This document shows positions 1 to 7,145 of a DNA stretch of 64,000 nucleotides, piece by piece. The stretch's first letter is position 1. Each line of letters opens with the position of its first letter. Origin of the DNA: CAZPBN01 sp964584935 (GTDB taxonomy: Bacteria > Acidobacteriota > Aminicenantia > Aminicenantales > Aminicenantaceae); NCBI GenBank assembly GCA_964584935.1, contig CAZPBN010000012.1, positions 1 through 64,000 of the forward strand, written 5' to 3'. The translations under genes were made by a program, and so were the position numbers. The notes under the pieces are model-generated. The model was given only the letters and a program-made list of their open reading frames with translations, was not told the DNA's origin and did no database searches.

Positions 1-36
1 ACAATTTATCTTGATGATTTATACTTTGAAAGATGA
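1..36 (+). CDS. 3' tail of an upstream gene (partial)
   Basis: Frame 1 is open from the window edge for 11 codons (ending in LYFER) and stops at TGA 34-36, just before the attC site at 49. This is the position expected for the end of the previous cassette gene, but too little is present to identify a protein or to be sure it is coding. Confidence 0.25.
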   Translation, partial: TIYLDDLYFER

Positions 37-48
37 TAAATAAATTGG

Positions 49-174
49 GCATAACCATGCGGCTGCAGTGGATTTAAACCCGTTGCGGTTTTTGAGACTT
101 TGACGTCTTGTGGAATCACATTTTCAAGGAAAGTTTGCGGTTGGGTTTAAACACACTGAGTCGCGCCTTTATAC
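49..174 (+). other. Long attC-like recombination site
   Basis: An R''-type core GCATAAC (49-55) starts an imperfect inverted repeat. The left arm reads GGCTGCAGTG then ATTTAAACCC; the right arm (about 142-165) reads GGGTTTAAAC, ACACTGAGTC. The left arm carries an extra G relative to the right, the asymmetry typical of attC read in the plus direction. The right core is degraded (about 168-174, TTTATAC instead of GTTRRRY). At about 126 bp it is at the long end for attC sites. It separates the gene tail at the window edge from the NucS-like gene. Confidence 0.5.
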
Positions 175-195
175 AAAAAAATAAATGAAGATGAA

Positions 196-1182
196 ATGTC
201 AACTGAAATAAAAACTTGGGAAATAATTTATGGCGAATTAAAACCTATTAACACTACTCTTGCTGAAAATGGTAAAAATGAAAGAGAAGATTTAGAAAAA
301 TGGATAAAAACAAATCCAAAAATATTGGGCGAAAATATAGTAATCATAGGAGAGCAAGTTCAAACTAAATCTGGACTATTAGATTATCTTGGAATTGACA
401 TTGATGGTAATATGATCATTATTGAATTAAAAAGAAATAAACTCCCAAGAGATGTTATAACACAAGCTATCGACTATGCTTCAGATGTAGCAAATTGGGA
501 GTTAGACAAATTAGGTGAGGTTTGCTTAAAGTATTCTGAACTGAGCTTGGAAGATCTTATTTCGGAGAATTTTGAAAATATTAAATTAGAAGATTTAGTA
601 ATAAATTCCAATCAAAGGATATTATTAGTTGGATTTGGAATTGATGAACCTTTAAACAGAATGATTGAATGGTTGTCATCAAATTATGATCTTGCCATTA
701 ATGCTATCATACTAAGTTATGTTAAAACATCTTCGAATAATGAATTATTATCAAGAACTGTAATTATCCCCGAGGAAATTGAGCAACAAAAGACAAGTAA
801 GAAAAAATTTAAAATTCCTATGTCAGATGATCCGGGAAATTATGATGAAGAAGAATTAAAGGAATTGCTAGAAAATTATTTATGTCTTAATCAATATTCT
901 GCAAAAAGAATAAAAAATATTGTGTTACCCGCATTATTAAAAAAAGATGTAATGACCAGGATAGAACTTAAAAAAGAATTTGTAAACTCAGGGGAAGAAG
1001 AAAATAAAGTGGGTTATTATATCGCCTTAATATCCAATCAGCTTGGACAAGCAAAAAATGATTTCCTGAGACAAGTAATAAACTATGAATATCCAAATTA
1101 TTCTTGGGAAAAAGATAATTTTAAAATTAATGGAAGCTATAAAAAACTTATAGAAGAATTGCTGATTAAATTAAAATCCTAA
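196..1182 (+). CDS. NucS/DUF91-like PD-(D/E)xK nuclease-domain protein
   Basis: A 328-residue protein. Residues about 35-110 look like the DUF91/NucS-type PD-(D/E)xK fold: a leading segment LEKWIKTNPKILGEN, then the core LDYLGIDIDGNMIIIELKR, with the acidic residue and the ELK triad in the expected order, then a helix RDVITQAIDYASDV. Family knowledge suggests DNA binding or cleavage. The C-terminal half (about 190-328) is Lys/Glu-rich and not recognised. The gene is markedly AT-rich compared with the next cassette gene, suggesting a different source. It lies between an attC-like site and repeat copy A, as a cassette gene would. The biological role is not known; defence is an inference from context. 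Confidence 0.6.
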   Translation: MSTEIKTWEIIYGELKPINTTLAENGKNEREDLEKWIKTNPKILGENIVIIGEQVQTKSGLLDYLGIDIDGNMIIIELKRNKLPRDVITQAIDYASDVANWELDKLGEVCLKYSELSLEDLISENFENIKLEDLVINSNQRILLVGFGIDEPLNRMIEWLSSNYDLAINAIILSYVKTSSNNELLSRTVIIPEEIEQQKTSKKKFKIPMSDDPGNYDEEELKELLENYLCLNQYSAKRIKNIVLPALLKKDVMTRIELKKEFVNSGEEENKVGYYIALISNQLGQAKNDFLRQVINYEYPNYSWEKDNFKINGSYKKLIEELLIKLKS

Positions 1183-1187
1183 AAAAA

Positions 1188-1374
1188 ATGTGTATAATAT
1201 CTGTTTATACAGCTAGATTTGCTGCAGAAAATAAAAAGGTAAAAGATGATGAAGAGCCTAAAGCTATTGATATTCCCTACGTTAATCTCTGTCATACTGC
1301 ATCAGGATAACACAATATGAAGCTATAAATGCTGTATTTGCACAGGCAAAACGGCTGTATAATATATGTTATGT
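1188..1374 (+). repeat. 187-bp integron-associated repeat, copy A (candidate attI/leader)
   Basis: This is one of three copies of the same 187-bp element (others at 13739-13925 minus and 14634-14820 plus). All copies end in an ATAACA (1307-1312) ... TGTTAT (1367-1372) inverted pair and the core GTTATGT (1368-1374), directly before a cassette-type gene. A TATAAT hexamer (1358-1363) near the end, with TTGCAC at 1338-1343 (spacer only 14), could be an outward promoter. Because copy B lies between the divergent integrase gene and a cassette, the element is best read as attI plus leader; copy A is then a duplicate. It is the most diverged copy at its 5' end. Confidence 0.55.
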
Positions 1375-1412
1375 GGCTAAATAAGAACCCTTAATTTAAC
1401 TTTGGGGTGACA

Positions 1413-4124
1413 ATGCCTCTTCATTTAACTAAACAACTGACTCGGGCAATTCAAGACGACCCGTCGAATTGTGTTCTTTTTGTAGGCGCTGGTCTTTCTG
1501 CATCTGGCGTTAGGCAGGGAGGAAAAGGGCTGCCTGATTGGGATACCCTAATGCAGCACATGATTGATGATCTTCGGGATTCGGAAAAATGCGACGCGGC
1601 TACCTTAGCAAAACATGAAGAATCTCTCAGAGATGGGAAGCACCTTGAGATAGCTCGCTCGTTCAAACAGCGAACACGCCCTGACCAATTGGCTGCGTTC
1701 CTCAAGGCGGAACTTGATCCACCTGATATTGTGTCATCAAAAGTACATGAAGTCATTCTCAAAACCAACTTCCGTGGCATCATTACTACAAACTTTGATA
1801 TGGTTTTCGAGTATCAGAGTAACCGGCTCCAGCCCCTAATTTATCCCCAATGTCTTGACGACATTAATTCTTTCAGGAAGAACGGCTTTTTTGCGAAAAT
1901 CCATGGATGTATTCGTAATACCCCTAACCTTGCTGAAAATCTTGTTTTGACAGAGGAGAGTTATGCTTCCCTGCGGTCGAATCTCAAGTACCATACGATT
2001 CTGCGCAGTCTTTTCGTGATGCATCCTATTCTCACAGTTGGTTTCTCTCTTCGCGACCCCGACTTTCTTGGATTAATAGATGATCTCAAAGAAATATTTG
2101 GAGAGGTAATGCCTACCGTTTATGCCCTGATGTTCAAACCCGAACACAATACACGCGACGGGTGGCGAGAGAAAGGAGTTGAAATTATTCCTTATACAAA
2201 CCATACAGAGTTAATAGGTTTTTTTAAAGAGATGTTAGACCTTACGGAACAGAAGCATCCTATCCCAACTATAACTATTGTCTCGGATAAGTCAGAAATT
2301 AACTACGATGCTCTAATAGAAAAGTGGCAGAGAGCACAAAAAGTTGAAGAGATACACCAAATCATTAAGAAACAGATTGACCGTTTGCCTAATGACGAAC
2401 AAAAGGAAAGTTTTCTAATTGTGTTCCTTAACCTAGCTGGTAAAAGGGGTGAAATCCGCCTTGCGCCGCACTTGATCGAGCTATCCACAGATACGTGTGA
2501 AAGAGTCCTTTTGTCTATATTCAGAAATATTGAAGAAGGCGAAAAATGGCAGGTTCTCAGTAGATGGCAAGCTCTACAACCTCATCCTACATACCTCAGC
2601 GTTCATAAATGGGTTATGGAGCATTGGCCTGAGTTTGTTCAAGATGGCTCTGAAGCATGCTTCGCGTGGCTCTTGGACAAAAGTTGGGTAGAGCATGGTA
2701 TAGATCTTTGGGATGCATTCTTGTCTTTGTTAAATCGTATCAACACCAGCAGTAGAAGGCTTGGATTGAAGGATCTTTATAATGTTTGCCAGCACATTGA
2801 AGGCGCAAGAGAACGAATAGAAAAGCTCGTTTTTGCTCCAGAGTTTGTCCGCCAGGATGACCCCGAACATAGGTGGTTTAAGAGTTGGGACCAACAAGTC
2901 GTAGACCACGTCAAATACGAAAAGTTCAAAACGTTAATCAAAGCTGACACGATACCAGACTATAAAAACCAATTGGCTGAAGCCAGTAAGCTAGGATACA
3001 CAAGTTACGTAGTTGAGCGCCTTCTTGAGCAATACGTTCACTACACTCATTTAACGCTCCATAGCAGCTCAGATCTTTATCAGCCCAAAAAGGCTCGTGA
3101 GATCCTTGAAGCCCTTGCAGATCTTAAGGGGAAAGAAGAACAACTCTCCGTTTTATGGGCAATAAACAGGTGGTCTGAAGAGATGGGTGGGCTTCTATCA
3201 CTGGGCGAAGATACGAAGCGTCTTAGGGAAGGGCTTTTCATCCCACTTTGGTGGAGGTACTCGAGTGAAACACGAATTGAATACCTCAAGAGCCATAAGC
3301 ACGAAAGAATGCACGAGGTTCTCTGGGGGACTGGGCAGGAATTTCTACTGGAAGACATGATGGGCCTTACTTATGACATCGACAAGGATTTTAGAGACGC
3401 ATTCGACGCTTCGCTAAACGAGCACCTTGATCCGAGTGGCTTTTCCAAGTATGAGCCTAGGCCATTTCAAGAGATATGGAGGACCAGGGAAATCAGTTAC
3501 AGATTTAGTGAGAAGGTTTCACCAGAGCTAATCCGAAGGATTGCGGTGAAACGCGTTGATTGGGACAATTCACAGCCAGGGGTGATTCGTTGGCAAGAGG
3601 CACTGGAGCGCGCCGCACAGCTTATGGACAATCGCAACTTGGCTGATTTCGTCTCAAGAGAAGGAGGGAATTATGCCATTGACAACCTTCTCGGTGCATA
3701 TTTTCCTGCTCAATTCGAGGTCGTGCTCTATCCTCGAATGATTGAGTACGCAGCAGGGAACCTAAACGTAGATAAAGACACTCTTAGCACGGTCGTATTT
3801 ATTCACGAAACGGTCCACGCTTATTCGCATATCGGCAAAGATCGTGATGGGCGTTCGTGGTCGGATTTTTCACTCCCTATGTCTGACCAGCCTGACTTTC
3901 ATCCAAGTAGGCCTCATGAGGCTATTGCCCAATATTACACCTACAAACTGCTCGAAAAGCTTGGTAACCAAAAACTGATAGATGCTTTCCTAATTCTTGA
4001 ACAGCACTCCCTTGATGTTTATCGAGTATGGAGGACAACTGAACACTATTCTTTAGAGGAAATGAGAAACATCTTGGTGCAATATCGAAAAAAAGGAGCA
4101 GAATGGCCACCATCATTTCTATGA
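1413..4124 (+). CDS. SIR2-domain protein with C-terminal metallopeptidase motif
   Basis: A 903-residue protein (start ATG 1413, six bases after an in-frame GTG at 1407, with a GGGGTG element before it). The N-terminal 260 residues are a SIR2-type NAD-binding domain: FVGAGLSASG at 23-32, ITTNFD near 125, KIHGCI, and VGFSLRDPDF. Stand-alone bacterial SIR2 proteins of this sort are often NAD-depleting phage-defence effectors. The middle is helical and unassigned. Near the C-terminus, HETVH (798-802) followed by Glu836 in HEAIAQYY is the arrangement of a zinc gluzincin-type peptidase. It sits directly after repeat copy A and ends just before a clear attC, so it is a gene cassette. The SIR2-zincin combination is unusual; defence function is inferred. 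Confidence 0.7.
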   Translation: MPLHLTKQLTRAIQDDPSNCVLFVGAGLSASGVRQGGKGLPDWDTLMQHMIDDLRDSEKCDAATLAKHEESLRDGKHLEIARSFKQRTRPDQLAAFLKAELDPPDIVSSKVHEVILKTNFRGIITTNFDMVFEYQSNRLQPLIYPQCLDDINSFRKNGFFAKIHGCIRNTPNLAENLVLTEESYASLRSNLKYHTILRSLFVMHPILTVGFSLRDPDFLGLIDDLKEIFGEVMPTVYALMFKPEHNTRDGWREKGVEIIPYTNHTELIGFFKEMLDLTEQKHPIPTITIVSDKSEINYDALIEKWQRAQKVEEIHQIIKKQIDRLPNDEQKESFLIVFLNLAGKRGEIRLAPHLIELSTDTCERVLLSIFRNIEEGEKWQVLSRWQALQPHPTYLSVHKWVMEHWPEFVQDGSEACFAWLLDKSWVEHGIDLWDAFLSLLNRINTSSRRLGLKDLYNVCQHIEGARERIEKLVFAPEFVRQDDPEHRWFKSWDQQVVDHVKYEKFKTLIKADTIPDYKNQLAEASKLGYTSYVVERLLEQYVHYTHLTLHSSSDLYQPKKAREILEALADLKGKEEQLSVLWAINRWSEEMGGLLSLGEDTKRLREGLFIPLWWRYSSETRIEYLKSHKHERMHEVLWGTGQEFLLEDMMGLTYDIDKDFRDAFDASLNEHLDPSGFSKYEPRPFQEIWRTREISYRFSEKVSPELIRRIAVKRVDWDNSQPGVIRWQEALERAAQLMDNRNLADFVSREGGNYAIDNLLGAYFPAQFEVVLYPRMIEYAAGNLNVDKDTLSTVVFIHETVHAYSHIGKDRDGRSWSDFSLPMSDQPDFHPSRPHEAIAQYYTYKLLEKLGNQKLIDAFLILEQHSLDVYRVWRTTEHYSLEEMRNILVQYRKKGAEWPPSFL

Positions 4125-4134
4125 GGCTATGGCC

Positions 4135-4206
4135 ACATAACAAATTCATGCACCAGACGGGCATTCCGCTGCGCTCCATGCCCGCTGGTGATGAATATCG
4201 TTAGGC
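4135..4206 (+). other. attC site of the SIR2 cassette
   Basis: Cores ACATAAC (4135-4141) and GTTAGGC (4200-4206) bound a strong imperfect hairpin: ATTCATGCACCAGACGGGC on the left pairs with GCCCGCTGGTGATGAAT on the right. The left arm has two unpaired extra bases (a G and an A), the extrahelical-base asymmetry that sets attC orientation, here plus. The terminal loop holds TTCCGCTGCGCTCC, a sequence style common in attC loops. Confidence 0.85.
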
Positions 4207-4225
4207 GCTGTTACGGAGTTATTAG

Positions 4226-5038
4226 ATGGAAATCGAAAAACATCAAACTTGGTCAGCTCTCCGGAATAGGATCGAACAAATTCGAGATACTGGTGATGAG
4301 TTTTTATGGCGGGGGCACGGCGATGCATCATGGACACTCGAGTCGACTATTTACAGATTTTTTGAATCACAATGCGTCCCCCAAGCAGATCGGCGACAGC
4401 GTGAGAGTCAAGCCGAGAGATTCTTCCAGAAATATCTAGCCACTTCTGACGATTCTAAAGTCAATATTAAAGTTAGGTCTCAGATACTGATGTTGATGCA
4501 ACATTATGGTTGCCCGACACGCCTCCTGGATTGGAGTAAGTCTCCATATGTCGCCGTGTATTTTGCTATTCAAGAACAGGCCGAAGTGAGCGCCCTCTTT
4601 GCTCTAAATTTGACAAAATACCAATCTCTTGTAGCGGAAAGGGTCGTCTTGGATGATTATGACGGTGGAACGCTCTCCATCATACCAGCAAGAGTATTCG
4701 GACACCTTGAGAGAGAGGCGATAACATTTCCAATTCCTCTCATTCCGGAACCAATTACGGAACGTGAGTTCGAGCAGCAAACAGCTTTTCTAGTTGATAT
4801 GCAGTTAGATAAATCCCTTGCAACTTGCTTTATTGGCAATACCAGTGACTATTTGTGGAAACTTGAGTTTGACCGTGCGGTGCATCCGACAATTGCAGGT
4901 GATCTTCTGGCAATGAACATTGACGGTCGACATATGTTCCAGGGGCTCTCGGGTGTAGCTTTGCGCGCACGAGAATATCTGTTTGGGGAAAAGGAGTTTG
5001 GACACACAACTGGTGATCCAGATTTTGTTCTGTTTTAA
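4226..5038 (+). CDS. FRG-domain protein (integron cassette gene)
   Basis: A 270-residue protein with the signature residues of the FRG domain: FLWRGHGDASW at 26-36 and QHYGCPTRLLDW at 92-103, followed by SPYVAVYFAI. The name-giving F-x-x-RG motif and the Q-H-x-G-x-P-T-R-LLDW block are both intact. FRG proteins are frequent in mobile elements and defence islands, but their activity is poorly defined. A GGAG ribosome-binding site lies seven bases before the ATG. The gene fills one cassette bounded by the attC sites ending at 4206 and starting at 5049. Confidence 0.75.
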   Translation: MEIEKHQTWSALRNRIEQIRDTGDEFLWRGHGDASWTLESTIYRFFESQCVPQADRRQRESQAERFFQKYLATSDDSKVNIKVRSQILMLMQHYGCPTRLLDWSKSPYVAVYFAIQEQAEVSALFALNLTKYQSLVAERVVLDDYDGGTLSIIPARVFGHLEREAITFPIPLIPEPITEREFEQQTAFLVDMQLDKSLATCFIGNTSDYLWKLEFDRAVHPTIAGDLLAMNIDGRHMFQGLSGVALRAREYLFGEKEFGHTTGDPDFVLF

Positions 5039-5048
5039 CAACATCAGC

Positions 5049-5106
5049 GCCTAACGGACGATTGCATCGGACGGCATATCGCCGTAGCTGAATCGGGGTG
5101 TTATGT
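5049..5106 (+). other. attC site of the FRG cassette
   Basis: Cores GCCTAAC (5049-5055) and GTTATGT (5100-5106). Inner arms CGATTGCA and TGAATCG pair except for one extra G on the left, and ACGGC pairs with GCCGT around a short ATATC loop. The extra bases on the left arm give a plus orientation. At 58 bp it is close to the minimum attC size. Confidence 0.8.
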
Positions 5107-5118
5107 CGGGAGATTATT

Positions 5119-6060
5119 ATGAATGCAGTTTACAATACTCTAACTCAAGTAAGAGATCTGATAAATAAACCAAGAAAACAAACATCTCTCCTTGCAAATA
5201 AAAAACTGTGGAATCAACTTTGTAGTTCATTAGATGTAATCGCTGATACATTAGTGATTTTTAAATTTTACAGAGACAAAGATGTTTCAACTAAAATCGG
5301 TGAAAAATACCTACGTATTTATGGTGTGCTACAAGCTATTTTTGTGCAACAAGATGCTCTACGTCATCTTCTTGATTCGTTAAATTTATCTTCAGCTATT
5401 CCTCTTGATGATCCAGAGTTGAAAAAAATACGCAATATTCGAAATGAAAGTATCGGACATCCAACAAAGCAAGGGGGAGGAAAATCTTACCATGTTATTC
5501 GACAATCAGAAAATATGGATGACCAGTTTCTATTAGCCTCATATTTTTCGGATGGTCGATCAGAATTCAAAGAAATTGATGTTAACAATCTCATAGAAAA
5601 ACAACTAGAATTTACCAATACTGCCTTAGTAAAAATTAAGGAATTGCTCATACAAGAAAGGGGGGAACATAAAATGCAATACAAAAATGAAAAAATGTCA
5701 GATATCATCGGGAAATCATTAAATTACAACTTTGAAAAAATGTGGGAAACTATCCATTCGTTTAGCAAATATTCACTTCCAATTAGAAGGATGCCTCTTG
5801 ATGAACTAAATGTAAAATTAGAGCAATTCAAACAAGCTCTTGAAAACAGAGGTTTATGGGATGCATATGATTCAATTCGAGATATTTATAAGGAAATACA
5901 ATACCCTCTTGAAGAACTTGAAAAATATTTTCTAGAACAACTCACTGATACAAGAGAAAACCATGAAAGAAGTCGTATTTATTTAGAAAACATACAAAAC
6001 AAAGTAAATTATCTTAAAAAATTAGCAAGTGAAATTGATGAAGAATATGAAGAGACATAA
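5119..6060 (+). CDS. HEPN-like hypothetical protein (cassette gene)
   Basis: A 313-residue helical protein. ATG 5119 is preferred over the GTG at 5098, which lies inside the attC, because GGAG sits just before it. No family is recognised with certainty. The motif RNESIGH (R108 to H114) within a long all-helical N-terminal half matches the R-x4-6-H pattern of HEPN ribonucleases, including the polar residue after Arg. The C-terminal half (about 200-313) looks coiled-coil, ending in an acidic tail. The stop codon TAA lies inside the next attC-like site, which is in the opposite orientation, so this gene either lost its own attC or lies antisense in a minus-strand array. HEPN toxin activity is an inference from one motif. 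Confidence 0.5.
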   Translation: MNAVYNTLTQVRDLINKPRKQTSLLANKKLWNQLCSSLDVIADTLVIFKFYRDKDVSTKIGEKYLRIYGVLQAIFVQQDALRHLLDSLNLSSAIPLDDPELKKIRNIRNESIGHPTKQGGGKSYHVIRQSENMDDQFLLASYFSDGRSEFKEIDVNNLIEKQLEFTNTALVKIKELLIQERGEHKMQYKNEKMSDIIGKSLNYNFEKMWETIHSFSKYSLPIRRMPLDELNVKLEQFKQALENRGLWDAYDSIRDIYKEIQYPLEELEKYFLEQLTDTRENHERSRIYLENIQNKVNYLKKLASEIDEEYEET

Positions 6061-6128
6061 CGCTCCGCAAACCGGCTGACAATGGAGCGAAGCGGAATTG
6101 CCAGTCCGAGTTGATGCGGTTGTTATAC
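6055..6128 (-). other. attC site in minus orientation, closing the large minus-strand cassette
   Basis: Read on the minus strand, cores GTATAAC (6128-6122) and GTTATGT (6061-6055) enclose arms CGCATCAACTCGGACTGGCAAT and a shorter partner on the other side. The extra T and A lie in the arm nearest 6128, so the site is oriented with the minus-strand genes (6144-13713), not with the plus-strand gene it touches. Its sequence style is very close to common attC sites of environmental integrons. Confidence 0.8.
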
Positions 6129-6143
6129 CCGTTTCTTGTGCTA

Positions 6144-7145
6144 TTATTTTTTATGTTTCTTGATTGTGTCCTCAATTTCCTGAATATCTTGTTTGTCCGC
6201 CAGATCTGCTTCATAGGCCTTCCTGCGGGCGTCAAATTCGGCATAGATCTCCCTGGCTTTTTGTTCCATTTCCGCTTTGGAAATCAGTCCTTTACCGGTA
6301 AGCACCTTTTTATCGTTTAATTCCAAAATGCGATCCACGTTTTCTTTCCAAAATGACATGGGAATATCCAGGCGTTCTTTGGCGCGTAACTCAGCTGTTT
6401 CCAGAAAGATAACCACCAGGCGGTTCAAGGTGTCTATCTCATCTGCACTGAGATAATTCTTGGCGATAAAAATATCCTGTTTGCGAACAATAGAGCCCTT
6501 CCACGAAGTAAGCGCCATGTTTTCCTTTGACGCGTCAGCCCGTGATACGATGATTTCGGAGGCTGTTTGGCTGGTGACGGCATAGAGCAGTTTGTTCTGG
6601 GCTTCGGCAAAAAACATCTGCGTGGCTTTGTCTGTCGGGTCATAATCGGTGCTGAGGGCAAAAAGGTCCCGGAGCTTCTGGTAAAAGCGTTTCTCGGAGG
6701 CCCGAATATCCCGGATACGTTCCAGCAGTTCATCAAAGTAGTCGGGGCGACCGTCGGGATTCTTAAGACGCTCATCATCCATGACAAAGCCCTTGACCAT
6801 GTATTCCTTGAGGTTGCGGTTGGCCCAGATCCGAAACTGGGTTCCCCGCTTGCTCCGCACCCGGAAGCCGATGGCCAGAACCATGTCCAGGGCGTAAAAG
6901 GTGACCTTGTATTGCTTGCCGTCGGCGGCAGTTGTTAAGTAATCCTTAACAACTGAATTTTGATCTAATTCCCCTTCTTTCAGTATGTTAGAGATGTGCA
7001 TGCTGATATTCGGCACCGAGGTGTCAAAAAGTTCGGCGATCTGATTCTGGTTCATCCAGACCATGCCGTCTCTGGCGTATAAGGAAACGGAGGCTTTGCC
7101 GTCAACGGTGTTGTAGATGATGATATTTTTTTTATCGCCGCTCAC
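6144..7145 (-). CDS. RhuM-family protein
   Basis: A 333-residue protein of the virulence RhuM family. The N-terminal part holds VSLYARDGMVWMNQNQIAEL, a winged-helix-like DNA-binding segment, followed by SVPNISMHISNIL and the conserved YALDMVLAIGFRVRSKRGTQF block near 85-110. The C-terminal part is charged and helical. RhuM proteins commonly accompany restriction-modification and other defence genes; their role is not established. Its start overlaps the stop of the methyltransferase gene by four bases, so it is translationally coupled as the third gene of the minus-strand operon. Confidence 0.75.
   Translation of the reverse strand: MSGDKKNIIIYNTVDGKASVSLYARDGMVWMNQNQIAELFDTSVPNISMHISNILKEGELDQNSVVKDYLTTAADGKQYKVTFYALDMVLAIGFRVRSKRGTQFRIWANRNLKEYMVKGFVMDDERLKNPDGRPDYFDELLERIRDIRASEKRFYQKLRDLFALSTDYDPTDKATQMFFAEAQNKLLYAVTSQTASEIIVSRADASKENMALTSWKGSIVRKQDIFIAKNYLSADEIDTLNRLVVIFLETAELRAKERLDIPMSFWKENVDRILELNDKKVLTGKGLISKAEMEQKAREIYAEFDARRKAYEADLADKQDIQEIEDTIKKHKK

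Noticed and set aside
1338..1363. Sigma-70 promoter TTGCAC/TATAAT at the end of repeat copy A as a firm call
   Set aside because: The spacer is only 14 bases and the -35 region is not conserved in copies B and C; kept only as a possibility under the repeat.
1188..1374. Reading the 187-bp repeat as a plain attC or a MITE
   Set aside because: Arms beyond the ATAACA/TGTTAT ends pair poorly and there are no target-site duplications visible, while copy B occupies the attI position.
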